From positions 163,301,043 through 163,365,042 of the forward strand of contig CP136069.1 of NCBI GenBank assembly GCA_032622095.1: a stretch of DNA of 64,000 nt, given 5' to 3'. This document shows, one piece after another, positions 1 through 10,904 of this stretch. Origin of the DNA: Siphonodentalium dalli (taxonomy: Eukaryota > Mollusca > Scaphopoda > Gadilida > Siphonodentaliidae). Both the position numbers and the translations under genes were made by a program. The notes under the pieces were generated by a model. That model had not been told where the DNA came from, ran no database searches, and saw nothing but the letters and a program-made list of their open reading frames with translations. How positions within the stretch are numbered: the stretch's first letter is position 1; each line of letters begins with the position of its first letter.

Positions 1-2049
1 TATTAAAATTACCGATAATTCACTTCACTACACCAGGGGCTCCCAATGGGTTATACATTATTTTCAGGCTATCAGATTATTTATATGACAATTTCAGCCT
101 GTCATGACTCTATCGGTACGATTGAGTCATATTTTCAAAAACATATTATACACCGGTGGCGTTAACTTTACAATTTCAGCATCCACGCGATTATATCGGT
201 ACGGTTGAGTAAGGTACCAAAAATAAATATCTCACAATACATTCGCCCAGTCGACCACAGAAAATCAAAATCTCCGAAACAACTTACACCACCATGTGGC
301 GTGATAAATTCACTGCTGATCACCGCAATAAATCGTTTGCCATACCCACGATCCCTCTAAGCATTAGTATTTAGGCTTAGCGCTAAAGACAAAAAAAATC
401 CTAATTATGTCCTGTAAATATGGGGTCTGGTGCATTTTACTCTCATATATTCGGTGGTGAAAGAGTTAATATCCTCAACATTCTTACACATAATTTTCCA
501 TCTATGTAGCGGGAGACTGACCTCGCCTTGGTTGGTACATATTATTCAGTCCATTTGTGTATTTCCACTCTCATCTCGTTTTTCCATTCCTTCAATCTGA
601 CAATTTTGTTATCTCCGATATTCTTGTGCAGTCTGCTCGACATGTTCACAGATGTTTCGCTTAGGGCTGCTGTTATTCGAATAGTGCTCCCGTCCTACGG
701 ATGTGTAACTTGTAGGAAGTTTTGAGGTCATGAACTTATTTTCAGCTATGACATGTACTCCAGGAGTTATTTTCATCACTCACGTCATGAGTCATCTGCA
801 GTTATCTTTAGCGTCTGATGTGATTGGATTATATTTTGATGCATGACGTCATGTGACCAAGGATTTGTTTGACACAACTAGATGTATTGCCCCAGACAAA
901 CCAACTTTCCACCAACTGTTAGTATCACCATTACCCCTACTGAATGGGGTTTCCTACACACACACACAAGTGTCCTTCATAATTATTCGTGATTGACATG
1001 ATAGACGATCTGCCGTTTTCAGTTTGCTACACACTGAATGCTGTTGGGCATATTGCCCCATACTGACCCATGCTCCACCAATTTTAGTATCACTGTTACC
1101 CTCGTTGAGTTGGGTTGTGTCATGCAAATGTGTTCATCATCATTATTGATGCACCGTGTGATTCATGGGTGGTGTTTATGGAGTTACAGCATTGGGATCT
1201 GTCACATTGATTGGCAGAATTTAGGAATTCCTTTTTACGTTAGCATTTAGGATTTCCAGGATTGTTTATCTTGGCATTATGTCACTGCGCAGATAACGCT
1301 GATTGGATCATTTGAAGGTTGGCTCTGACGTCACCGTTTATTATTTCCTTACCTGCTAATTATGCAAACTAGATGCAAGTTATGCGTGATTACTTGTTTT
1401 GATTGACAGGGAAGTAGGGATGGCTAACTGGTAAATATATACATAGTGGGCGTGATTAATTGTGCAAATAACCCCATACCCCTTATCCTGTCTGCGTTAG
1501 ACCATACCAATGTATACTTTTATAACTGAAAATGGGAGAATCCATTAAGCAAAGAAAGGGATAATGCAATTATGCACTGAGGTACTGGGAAAGACCCTCG
1601 TTGCATTAGCCTTTACAACATCAATAGGAGGGTCCAAATGCAGTGTAGATGAGAAAACAGACATAGTTTTATCATAACTATCGTGCATTTGACTAAAGAT
1701 GTCCTGTCCGAATGGACACCAAATTTCAAATTTCCTGAGCCAATGTAATGCTTAACAGGCAAATTAAAAATACTTGCAATCACAATCATGCATGTTCCAC
1801 AGCCATAGCGAAAATCCACAACGCACCCATAAATAATACGTCGAAAACAGGCACATAGGCTCGCTCTCTTTACTATCTGCCGATTTTGGGAGCCGGAAGT
1901 ATGGACCCTATTTAAAAGAGACGATCATTGTAATTTTTACTTGTCTGACAAAATTCAAAACATGTACCTCATTTAAAAGTTGATATATTTTCATTAAAAG
2001 TTCATATTAATAGGTTCAAGAGTACCATTTAGTTATTTCTTGTGTATAT
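1..2049. other. Intergenic or intronic DNA, no gene seen
   Basis: Only short open frames without recognisable domains occur here. The host gene should continue downstream on the minus strand, because its last visible exon (3243-3398) ends in an open reading frame with a donor site, but I could not identify the next exon here. A short CA run lies near 958-970. Confidence 0.5.
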
Positions 2050-3159
2050 AACACATCAAAAAAAGAAAGTCCCCCCTAATATAATATGTAATATTTTCGG
2101 AGATATTGGGTGGAAAGTTTTCACAAATGCTTATTGGAGCTAGAGACACAATCCATGCGAAGGACAGCCATGTGCGTGGTGTTACGGCTGGCTGAGCATC
2201 GATTGAATGGGAGTGGGGTAGGTTTTTTAAATGTCAAAAAAGATAACAATGAGATTTTATTCAATGAATCAATATTGCGTGTAGCCACCATGTCGCGGGA
2301 TAACCTGCTAGCATCGGGATAGCATGCTGTTGATGAGAGGGGCGATTCTACGCTTTGGAATGTTCCTTCATTCATCCTGCAACAGACAGTGCATGTCACC
2401 GAGCATGATGTGGTCATTGACACGATGATAAACAGCTCTCTTCAGTTGGTCCCATAAATGTTCTGGGCTCCTACAATCAGATTCCCATTAACAGGGACCA
2501 GGTTAGTCTTATGTTTGGTACTGATACATACCACGCCTGGACGTCATCCTACGCAATGTAGCGTTTGTTAAATAACGATCTTGTCTAGCGGTTGTAACCC
2601 TCAGTCTTCCAGTTCTGGGGTGATCTGCGATGTAGCCAATCTGATGGTTTCACTGTCTTAAATTCCGTATGGTTTTTGGCATTACCCCATGCGGCGGGCA
2701 TCATGTTTTATGGAGAAATTCACCTCCAAAAGGCCAATAGCTATGCCTCTGTTTTAGGTTGGTATTTGACCTATCACTGGTTAATTTTAACCTTCCCAGC
2801 TAAATGGGTATGGCATGACTGAAAGGAATGAGTATGGATCGGGTACATACTGTTCCCATTCGTCAAAGTTATGCTCTAAAGCATGCAGGGGGACTCACAA
2901 CATCATTTTCTGACAAAAACTACAGGCAGTACACAATGTGTAATCAAGGAAACAATACTGTGACCGAGATCACTCTATCTGTGTGTTTGCCATTTTTGAA
3001 AAGCACCCCTCCTCCAATTAACTCGTGCTCAGTCGTCCGTAACACCAATTGTGTCTCTAGCTTCAGTAATAATTTGTGGAAAGTTTCAGCAAAATCCAAC
3101 CAATATCTCCGGAAATATTACACATTATATTAGGGGGGACTTTCTTTTTTTGATGTGTT
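2050..3159. mobile_element. Non-autonomous DNA transposon with about 200-bp terminal inverted repeats
   Basis: The left end (AACACATCAAAAAAAGAAAG, then six C and an AT-rich stretch) recurs in reverse complement at 3060-3159. The inverted similarity continues inward for about 200 bp with mismatches: a block GAAGCTAGAGACACAAT-like, then GTGTTACGG, then a G-rich GGGGT block occur in the same order in both arms. The flanks are TA-rich (TATAT left, TATAAA right), which would suit a TA or similar short target duplication. The open frames inside (for example 2110-2423 on both strands) are shadows within the arms and show no transposase. It lies in the intron just after the exon at 3243-3398. Confidence 0.75.
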
Positions 3160-3242
3160 TATAAAACACACAAATTGTAGCTGTATGGTGTCATATCGGA
3201 TGGGCCATCTGTGATGTTGGGTAAGAAGATTGTGTTGCTGAC

Positions 3243-3398
3243 CTGTACACTCATCCACACTGATGCGGTTGTCTTCCGCCGATGTGGTTCCGTCCGGACA
3301 ATACTTGCATGCGGTCGATCCCTCCTGGTCCTGGTATTGTCCAATTCCACATGGAATGCAAAGGTCCCCGTCCGCCATCGTTCCAACTGGACACACGG
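3243..3398 (-). CDS. Host gene exon E14: GCC2/GCC3 cysteine-rich domain (second copy)
   Basis: Last visible exon in transcription order, about residues 895-946 of the rebuilt partial protein. It encodes VCPVGTMADGDLCIPCGIGQ followed by CKYCPDGTTSAEDNR and DECTG, the C-P-x-G-T / C-x-x-C pattern of the GCC2/GCC3 (ephrin-receptor-like) fold found in SVEP1-like, ephrin-receptor and sea-urchin adhesion proteins. The acceptor is TTTTTCCCGTAG; the donor is GTCAGC, weaker than consensus. The exon takes one base from E13 to make Ala and ends phase 1. No stop is reached, so the gene continues towards or beyond the window's left edge. Secretion or cell-surface location is inferred from the domain family. 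Confidence 0.88.
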
Positions 3399-3399
3399 C

Positions 3400-5061
3400 T
3401 ACGGGAAAAAGCAATGTAATTTTTGTTAACATAAAAAACGATCACAGATATTGCTTGTGTTAAAATGTACAGCACATGCACACATACTCAAAGTGGTATT
3501 TAGCAAATAACATGCGTGTTATTTTCTATTGTTCTGGATATCAACAAATTCGCTTCAATTAGTGGAGTTACTTAGGTTCTTGAAATTTCGTGACTATAAT
3601 GCACCATAGTTCACATATATCTATATGCGTTTACTAGTTATCATTTCTGGAGGAGATGAGAAGATGTGCATCCCATTTTAAGACTCAACGGTAAAATGTG
3701 CGAGACAGCACTTGCCATGATTATCATATAACTTTTGTATTGTGCAATGTGCATGGTGAAAAAAAGGATGTAATGGATAACAATTGAAGTAAGCTAGCCC
3801 GTTTTACCTTTAACCATCCTACTGGGCCTTGTTATGTACTTATTTAATGAGAGACAAGGGGAAATCGACCGATATTAACCTCTGTAAAATGTTGCATCAT
3901 ATTAAAATGACAAGTACTTTCATGCAGACTAAGATTTAAATTTATCCATATGAGGAATTTGTGGAACCATCCTGGCAGATGGTGATTTGGTGAGTTGTTT
4001 TGTTTTTACTAATTTAATCGTTTCTATACTAAATAGTCATTGATGAGTATTTTTTTTTATTCCCTTATGAAATTCCCATATCTCGTTTGTTGAACTTATT
4101 AATTGAACATAGATCATTCTTCACTATTATCTGTCGTGTTTTGTTTTGTGAACGTCCCTACAGATAAATAAAAGACACGACTACTGTATAATTTTAAATA
4201 TGATGGAATCTAATTCATTTAAAGAAAGGGTTAAAGATGTATTCATGGTTTTATCTGGTAGGAAAACAACAATAATAATGAGGCAACTCAATGTATCGAC
4301 TTATCGGCACAAATGACTAAAACCTCATGTAACACTATTGTCCCTAGTATATGTACCAACTTAGAGTGTCAATGACACTTTATCTCAACTTGGAGAGGGG
4401 TAGTGTCATACATTACAGTCAATGGAGCCGTAAATGAATGTGGAAAGTTTAAATATCTAAGTAATACTAGAGGTCAACCCAGAGAGCCATATTATTTAGG
4501 ATCAATCGGATGGGAAATGATGATTATAGGATGACAAATGATTTGATGATACAAAAAGCAAAATCACAGACGGCTGCCAGCGGCCATGCTCTTAATCGAA
4601 AAGCATTCAAGGCATATTTATCCCATTTAAACGTGATTCTAAACATTCCTATACATTCTCAAGACATTAATCCATATAAAGATAGCCACTGATATGTAGG
4701 TCACAACGATGATTAATGTCAAGTGTGGGATTAATCAAATAAAAAATGTTGGTTGTGCGGCATGCCAAATAAATTAATCATAAAAAAGTAAAATACAATA
4801 TGGCTGCCGGCAGCAATGATTTTCATCGAAAGCTGTTCAAATTCAATAACGCCCATCTAAAGTTGATCCCATACATGGCTGTAAATTTTCAAAAACATTT
4901 CTCCAATTATGGGACGCAGGCTGTGCAGGTGAAATCCAAGATGGCCGCTGGCTGCCATGTTTTTTTTTAACAAAATATGATAAACATTGTAAGCTCCAAT
5001 CTAGAGGTCACCACATAACTGGAGTGATGTCTTATGGTCATAATTTTGTATTATAATCTAA
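3400..5061. other. Intron DNA with a partial dispersed repeat
   Basis: No exon is recognisable. Around 4019-4050 the sequence TTTCTATACTAAATAGTCAT reads as the reverse complement of the end of the repeat family also seen at 32140-32396 and 61090-61345, so this is probably a fragment or end of that family. The stretch 4800-4970 has several ATGGCTGCC/ATGGCCGCT motifs of unknown meaning. Confidence 0.4.
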
Positions 5062-6086
5062 AGCTGATTTCACATATGTCCGCTTAACGCATGCGTATGT
5101 GGAAAGTTGATCGGATTGTTTTGGTCGCCAATGTTATCACTGGAGTTTCGCATACCCATCTGCAAAACTCGCGCAGAGCGCACACGCCTAACTTTTCGCA
5201 CAGGACCCAAAATCCTCCACCAAGCGGTCCATAGCGGACAGGGGAAATCTGGATGTCATATTCTTCGGATATACCTCAGATATTTTAGGATGTTTACGAA
5301 GGAGAATCTTATTCTGTGGGGAAGTATGGCATTACAGCTGGCACCATGTTATCTATTTCCGTCAATTGAAAGAGAACATTAACTAATTGTGATGGCAGAT
5401 ATTGGTCAAAATATACATTAAATTACATATAATGTCATTGTTTTGGGGGGATTTAGCTGTTTAGCTGGCATTCACACCCTTTGAAATTAAAAGAAAATGC
5501 CTTATCCAAAATCTCGTTACACCTTTACTTCTATGTGGTGTGCTTGTTATAGTTCTTCAGAATTCGCAAATATTTAATTAACATTGCATGGTGCCCTCAT
5601 TTTACTTCCAAACTCAGCTATTTTATTGCATGAGAGTCACTCCCAATACTCGACGTGATGGCATATAACAAAAAGATCGAGATCTTGGTCGAGAGATGAG
5701 TTAATTGTTATCATATGGACTTAGTATGCCACATAACACCAAGACTTGGTCAAATCACAGAATTTACACAAATCGCGCTCTGCTGTGAGGCTTGAAAATG
5801 GCGTCTGGTTTTTCTTCACCCATGTGGACCAATAAAGAATGTTTCTTGTTAGAAACTTCCTGGTATGGTAAAAATGAAGAGTGTTTGCAACACTCGCAAC
5901 AAACTTAAAACAACCGGAAAATTGTCGAGTTGGTTTCACAGTATATAACCGTCCTGTACATACTGTACATAATTATATTATTTCATGTATTTATTTTCAG
6001 CCTCCTTCACAAAAATGGACCTATGTGAAAACATGCAGATGCGTAAAGAAAGCCGATGCGTTTCCCGGACGTATGTGAAAACGGCT
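5062..6086. mobile_element. Putative DNA transposon, about 1.0 kb, inverted termini
   Basis: The left terminus AGCTGATTTCACATATGTCC (then GCTTAACGCATGCG) matches in inverted orientation the right terminus, whose reverse complement reads AGCCGTTTTCACATACGTCC (then GGGAAACGCATCGG). That gives terminal inverted repeats of roughly 35 bp with several mismatches. No transposase-like open frame is visible inside, so it is probably non-autonomous. Family and target duplication are not clear. Confidence 0.5.
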
Positions 6087-6605
6087 AACTGTTGTGTCAA
6101 ATTGAGCACAGAATATGACGTGCAAAAATGAGTAACCTCACATTTGATATCTTAGTTTACGTCTAGAGAAGACCCAAACTGTTACAGAATTTGTGAGGTC
6201 AATTGAGTTTGTATTCTGCTTTCAGTTGACAACTCTTGAGGCGTTCAGAACAAATATGTTTTCTATGAAATAAACTGGGTTACTTTCACAATTGTGACAT
6301 TTTATTACCGTCATTAGATGAGCCGATGATATACATATAATCACTCATATAAAAGAGTAAGGCATTTCATTAGATGGATTATATCAAAAGAAACTTTTAC
6401 TACTCTTACATGTGCGATTTTATTACAACAAATACTATATGTCGATCTATAAAGCACTATACGTCCTCGATAATTAAATATCGGAAACTATACAAAGCGC
6501 CAGGAACCTATCTTTCAATTTTGTGATTCGTTTTTAGTGAACACACAAGGCAGGATGTGTACAGTCTCATATATGTAGAAGAGCTTCACATGTCACCACA
6601 CTCAC

Positions 6606-6797
6606 CACACAAGCTATGCCATCTCACAGATCCTTCTTGACATAGACTCAAAGCTTCTGTTAGGGCTGCTGAAGTGGGCGTATATGCAGTGCCATCCATA
6701 TTCAATGTCAGATACTTGTCGGTGTTATTCAACAGGTCAAATACAGACTCCTCCATGGATATTATTGTTTCTAGTGTCTCGTTCACTTCGGTGGCAC
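6606..6797 (-). CDS. Host gene exon E13: helical segment before GCC2/GCC3
   Basis: About residues 831-894. It encodes a segment beginning ATEVNETLETIISMEESVFD, then NMDGTAYTPTSAALTEAL and a terminal CQEGSVRWHSLC that runs into the GCC2/GCC3 domain of E14. Acceptor CCTGTATACCTAG, donor GTGAGT, phase 1 at both ends. The pattern NxDG-x-x-YT...SL....CxxGS....LC also occurs in E2, directly before the first GCC2/GCC3 domain, so this exon belongs to a duplicated module. I do not recognise it as a named domain; it may be a SEA-like or stalk segment, by inference only. Confidence 0.82.
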
Positions 6798-7204
6798 CTA
6801 GGTATACAGGTTTGAAGAAATGTGATTTGTTTTAGTCAATTTCCAGATAAACATGGATTACTTACCCCAGGGAAAATGTATTATCATAAGAGATTTGAAG
6901 CGAAATGATGATCACAAAAGCATTTAAATCATGTAATCTCGAGCTCGACAAGAGGATTGTAAAGTCCATTACAATAGTAATATTTTGGCTGGTAATCAAC
7001 TTAACACTTCATGGTGTTGGTGATAGTTATAGCCAATTATGTCAGACTCAAATAAAATAAAAGGTTGCAAGGCCACATTTCTCTTAATAAGGTGGCTTTA
7101 TTTGACCGGTGGCTTTTTTAGATATCAAACATTTGATGAAGAAAACAACAATTGAATCAAACTTTGCTTCCAACTGGTTATGTTATTAAAACACCGATTT
7201 TTAT

Positions 7205-7700
7205 TTGATTAGACATCAGAATAATCAGTAAATTCCAAGTCTATGAAATTGTCGCCCAAAAACAAATTAATTGCCAAAATTATAAGTCGATAAGGGTCAT
7301 AATTCCAGTAAAAATAGATGGACCAAACCCAATTTTGCGCATGACTAATCCATACACCAAATTTGAAAATAATCGGATAACTACAGCTAATGATATCATT
7401 CAGAATCCAAACTAATTTGTAAGTTTTAAGTCGATAATGACTATAACTTCGGAATAACCCAAATTCGAACTTGGCACGCATTTTCACGTGGTTTATCTGT
7501 ATACCAAATTTGAACTCAATTATATAACTATGACTAAAGTTATTACCCGGCAACAAAAATAATAAGTCCCTAATTCCATTAAATATGGGCGTAACGTAAT
7601 CAAATTCGAACTTGACCGTGGGTAATCCACAAACAAAATTTGAAAAGGATCAGGTAATCATAACTAAAGTTTTCACCCGGAGACAATTTGGGATGCACTG
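7205..7700. repeat. Degenerate tandem repeats of about 150 bp
   Basis: Successive blocks contain CAAATTTGAA, a TAAGTC(G/C) motif and CATAATTCC-like stretches at a spacing of roughly 150 bp, about three diverged units. The array ends in GATGAACGGACGGATACC. The same layout (diverged units ending in a GGACGG run) is seen at 58537-58890, suggesting a common type of dispersed tandem-unit repeat. No coding function is evident. Confidence 0.5.
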
Positions 7701-7819
7701 ATGAACGGACGGATACCGGTATTTCTACAGTACCCTGAAAAACATTTCGAGGGTGGGACAATTACGTGGCTGACGACAGAGGCACCATGCACAAACAGAG
7801 TTAAAATATATATACTAAC

Positions 7820-8146
7820 GTAGAGCTGGGTCGTCATGAGACCACTCTGTTGATAGAGAGTCTATGACAGACTCGACGTGAATTGTTATTTCTGTATCGT
7901 CATCAACTGAACGTTTGCTGAGTTTGTGTCTCTCGTGGCCAGCGTCATCAACTGAACGTTTACTGAGATTGTGGTTCCCATGGCCACAAGCGTTGACACT
8001 GTAGCTACATTGGTTTTTCTTCTTGCATTGCAATTCGTCCAAAGTGGGAGTTAGCTGACTGCTAATGCCACTACCGTTGTTAGAGCATAAATTCACTGGA
8101 TATTTGACAGTAACTTTGCCCTCATATTTTATGGCTCTTTGGGATT
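7820..8146 (-). CDS. Host gene exon E12: linker with duplicated dibasic SKRSVDD motif
   Basis: About residues 722-830, the longest exon seen. It starts KSQRAIKYEGKVTVKYPVNL, has cysteines at C-S-N-N, Q-C-K-K-K and C-S-Y, then a 15-residue tandem duplication: CGHGNHNLSKRSVDD followed by AGHERHKLSKRSVDD. It ends TEITIHVESVIDSLSTEW. The repeated SKR-S is a candidate proprotein-convertase-type basic site, an inference. Acceptor GTCAATTCCAG; an alternative AG 21 bases upstream is also in frame, so the start is not fully certain. Donor GTTAGT, phase 1. The intron before it, 17 kb, is the longest in the gene and full of transposons. Confidence 0.82.
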
Positions 8147-8769
8147 CTGGAATTGACAATAACACCACTCACATTAAAAGGTATTTCTTCCGGACCACAA
8201 CAACGCTAATATTTTAACAAAATCCGATTTCAAGACTACAAATACCTTTTTTGTGAATAAAACAAAAACACTGAAGATTTGGTTGATTAGTTTTCCATAA
8301 AGGCATAATAAAGTGGTATCTCTGTGCAGTCAAGCGAAATCTTTTTGAGTCACAATAACATTTGGCATGACGGAGGGTGCTAACAAGATAAGAGTTCTCC
8401 CTCTTGCTACGTTCCAAACGTTTCTGTAAGTCGCCTGTTATAAATATATAACATTTCCCAGTCCCATTAGGACGTAGGTAATATATGAGAAAAACTATAT
8501 AAAATCGGTTAATTAAAAAAGCCTTTCTGGACAGGTGTCCCTGTTTCATATCTAGTATTAGATACCCCGGAATATATACTAACTAATTGTTTATTGGATA
8601 ACATCATACAGATAAGAGATCAGTATACCAACATTTACAGAGTAGCAATGTTATCCGGGCGATGTCATGGCCACATGGGTCGCCTTCTTTACACCGCCCA
8701 GGCAAATCACCGTCGAACTGTCAGATCTATTTATAATATAGTTTCGGTATGCCCCAGCGTATCATTGAT

Positions 8770-9450
8770 GGTTAGGTTAAGGTTAAAATTTGGATTGGTA
8801 TCTAGTATTGTGAAGAGAAGAGGTTGATTGGGCCATGATGATAATTAGTTGTGTTTTGTTAATGTCATGGTTCATAGAGCGCAGTCCTGATAGTAAGAGT
8901 TGTCACATTTGGGATTCAAGCAGTACACAGTTCGGAAGTTATTAACAAGTTTACTTTTAAATGCGCTCGGTGGGAATACCCCTCGATTATCATTGGATAG
9001 TTTGTTCCATAGATTGGGGTAATGGTGAAGTGGTAGCTTCGCAGTAAAGTTAACTCCAAGTTTTTGTGCCCTATGTTAATGGATCTTCTAGCACCAATAC
9101 GAAAGTCATTTTGGACATATTTGTTGGTAATAATCTGTTTCCAGTCATATATGAAAATGCAGTGCAAAGATCGTGGATGTCATATGATTTTATGTTTCCG
9201 CTTGCAATAAACAATGGGTCGGTATGAGAATTATATTTTGCACCTTCAATAAAATTCTAATTGCTCTCTAATGTTCTCTGAAGAGTTTGTTTGCATCAGT
9301 TGAATTTCACCATGCCTCGATGCTATATACCAGGTGACTATGTATGAGTGAGAGATATATATTCCGTGGTGTTGATCCAGGTAGAAAGTGTCTCTATGGC
9401 ATATTTCGTTTTTCTGCGTTTGGAACAAACATAGTTTATGTGTTCTTTAA
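8770..9450 (-). pseudogene. LINE ORF2 C-terminal remnant (CR1/Jockey-like)
   Basis: Reading the minus strand with several frame changes gives NIYLSLIHS and YSIEAW (compare the LINE consensus of Y-x-SLI-x-P-x-L-x-YGIE-x-W), and later LPLHHYPNLWNKLSNDNRG then FPPSAFKSKLVNNFR, a typical W-N-x-L-P ... F-K-x-K-L end of non-LTR retrotransposon ORF2. The frame ends in a stop near 8885, followed by a GGTTA-like repeat near 8770 that may be the 3' tail. There is no catalytic core, so this is a dead 5'-truncated copy in the host gene's 17-kb intron. Confidence 0.7.
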
Positions 9451-9478
9451 AGAGATGTGAAACACACCTGTAGGGTAA

Positions 9479-9958
9479 TCTCATATATATTTTGAAGACC
9501 TCTGTTTGTCTGTCTGTCTGTATGTTTGTCTGTATGTCTGTATGTCATTTATACAAATCTACGATTCTCGACCGATCGGGACGAAACTTGGTAAGTGTGT
9601 GTAGTTTGACCAGGCGGTCGTCGTTGTCGTATTGGCGAGCCCGTGCGGCGCCCGCTTCGCGCATGCGCAGACGAGATCGGAAACGGGTGGAGCTATCGAC
9701 TTGAAATTTGCTATGTGAATGTATCTTGCCCCGGATACGAATTTTATCGGGTCGCCGAGCCCGTGCGACGCCAGCTTCGCGCATGCGCAGACGAGATCTC
9801 GGAAACGGGTAGAGCTATCGACTTGAAATTTGGTTTTTGAATAGCCCGGACAACGTCGACTTGAAATTTGGTTAGCCCGGACAAGTCGGGCTGGGTAGAG
9901 CTATCGACTTGAAATTTGGTTTTTGAATAGCCCAGACAACGTCGGGCTCATCGGCTAG
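9479..9958 (+). mobile_element. Helitron-like unit 1 (non-autonomous)
   Basis: Begins with TC (TCTCATATATATTTTGAAGA) after an A and ends in CTAG before a T. Close to the 3' end lies a palindrome, AGCCC-AGACAACGT-CGGGCT, followed by CATCGG and CTAG. A 5' TC, a 3' hairpin just before CTRR, and insertion between A and T are Helitron hallmarks. The inside has (TCTG)n-like runs and repeated GAGCTATCGACTTGAAATTT motifs. No Rep/helicase coding is present. The last part carries an extra, internally repeated copy of the 3' end region. Confidence 0.75.
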
Positions 9959-10309
9959 TCTCATATATATTTTTGAAGACCTCTGTTTGTATGTCATTTA
10001 TACAAATCTACGATTCTCGACCGATCGGGAAGAAACTTGGTACGTGTGTGTAGTTTGACCAGGCGGTCGTCCTTGTCGTATTGGCGGGCCCGTGCGACGC
10101 CCGTGCAGCGCATGCGCAGACGAGATCTCGGAAACGGGTGGAGCTATCGACTTTTGAAATTTGCTATGTGAATGTATCTTGCCCCGGGTCGCCGAGCCCG
10201 TGCGACGCAAGCTTCGTGCATGCGCAGACCAGATCTCGGAAACGGGTGGAGCTATCGACTTGAAATTTGGTTTTTGAATAGCCCGGACAACGTCGGGCTC
10301 ATCGGCTAG
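9959..10309 (+). mobile_element. Helitron-like unit 2
   Basis: Starts directly after the CTAG of unit 1 with TCTCATATATATTTTTGAAG and ends AGCCCGGACAACGTCGGGCT, CATCGG, CTAG. The 3' palindrome has a perfect AGCCCG/CGGGCT stem. The body is closely similar to unit 1 (CTACGATTCTCGACCGATCG, GAAACTTGGTA, TGCGCAGACGAGATCTCGGA) but shorter. Confidence 0.75.
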
Positions 10310-10904
10310 TCTCATATATAGTTTGAAGACCTCTGTCTGTCTGTATGTCCTTTATAGAATCGAAAACGGGTTGACCAATCGAGACCAAACTTCCTATCCA
10401 ATGGTAAAATCCCACGGGAATCGTCGACGTCGCATTTTGGAGAAACCCAGAGCACCCATTCTCCACTCCCAATCATCAAAATCACCGCAAACGCCACTTC
10501 GGGGGTTAAGGCATCAACGATCTTTATATTGACCATATTCGGAGGTGTTAAGGATCAACGCACTTTATTACAATCGAAGCTGCTAAACGGCTGCCCATGC
10601 GTAAAATACGGATGCAAAACGAAACGCGGAATGCAATTATCTCGATTAAAAAGGCAGAATGGGTTGTTGTGTCGTATATGTCCTAGGAACAGGGGAATTT
10701 TTCATCGGGTCAGTCTTTGAGGGACGGGTACCATGAAATTTGATATGTGAATGTATCTTGCCCCGGATATGAATTTTATCGGGTCGCCGAGCCCGTGCGA
10801 CGCCAGCTTCGCGCATGCGCAGACCAGATCTCGGAAACGGGTGGAGCTATCGACTTGAAATTTGGTTTTTGAATAGACCGGACAACGTCGAGCTCATCGG
10901 CTAG
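10310..10904 (+). mobile_element. Helitron-like unit 3
   Basis: Begins TCTCATATATAGTTTGAAGA after the CTAG of unit 2 and ends in CTAG at 10901-10904. Its 3' hairpin has mutated (AGACCG...CGAGCT), while the outer ATCGGCTAG is kept. The middle (10360-10720) diverges from units 1 and 2 and carries only short non-coding frames; the last 170 bp again match them. Confidence 0.7.

Noticed and set aside
2110-2423. Protein-coding frames of 70-100 codons on both strands
   Set aside because: They lie in the long inverted arm of a DNA element, and the mirrored arm does not keep the frame.
8147-8170. Longer version of exon E12 from an upstream AG
   Set aside because: It is also in frame, but would add MVLLSIP with no counterpart in the related segment. 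Kept as a lesser alternative.
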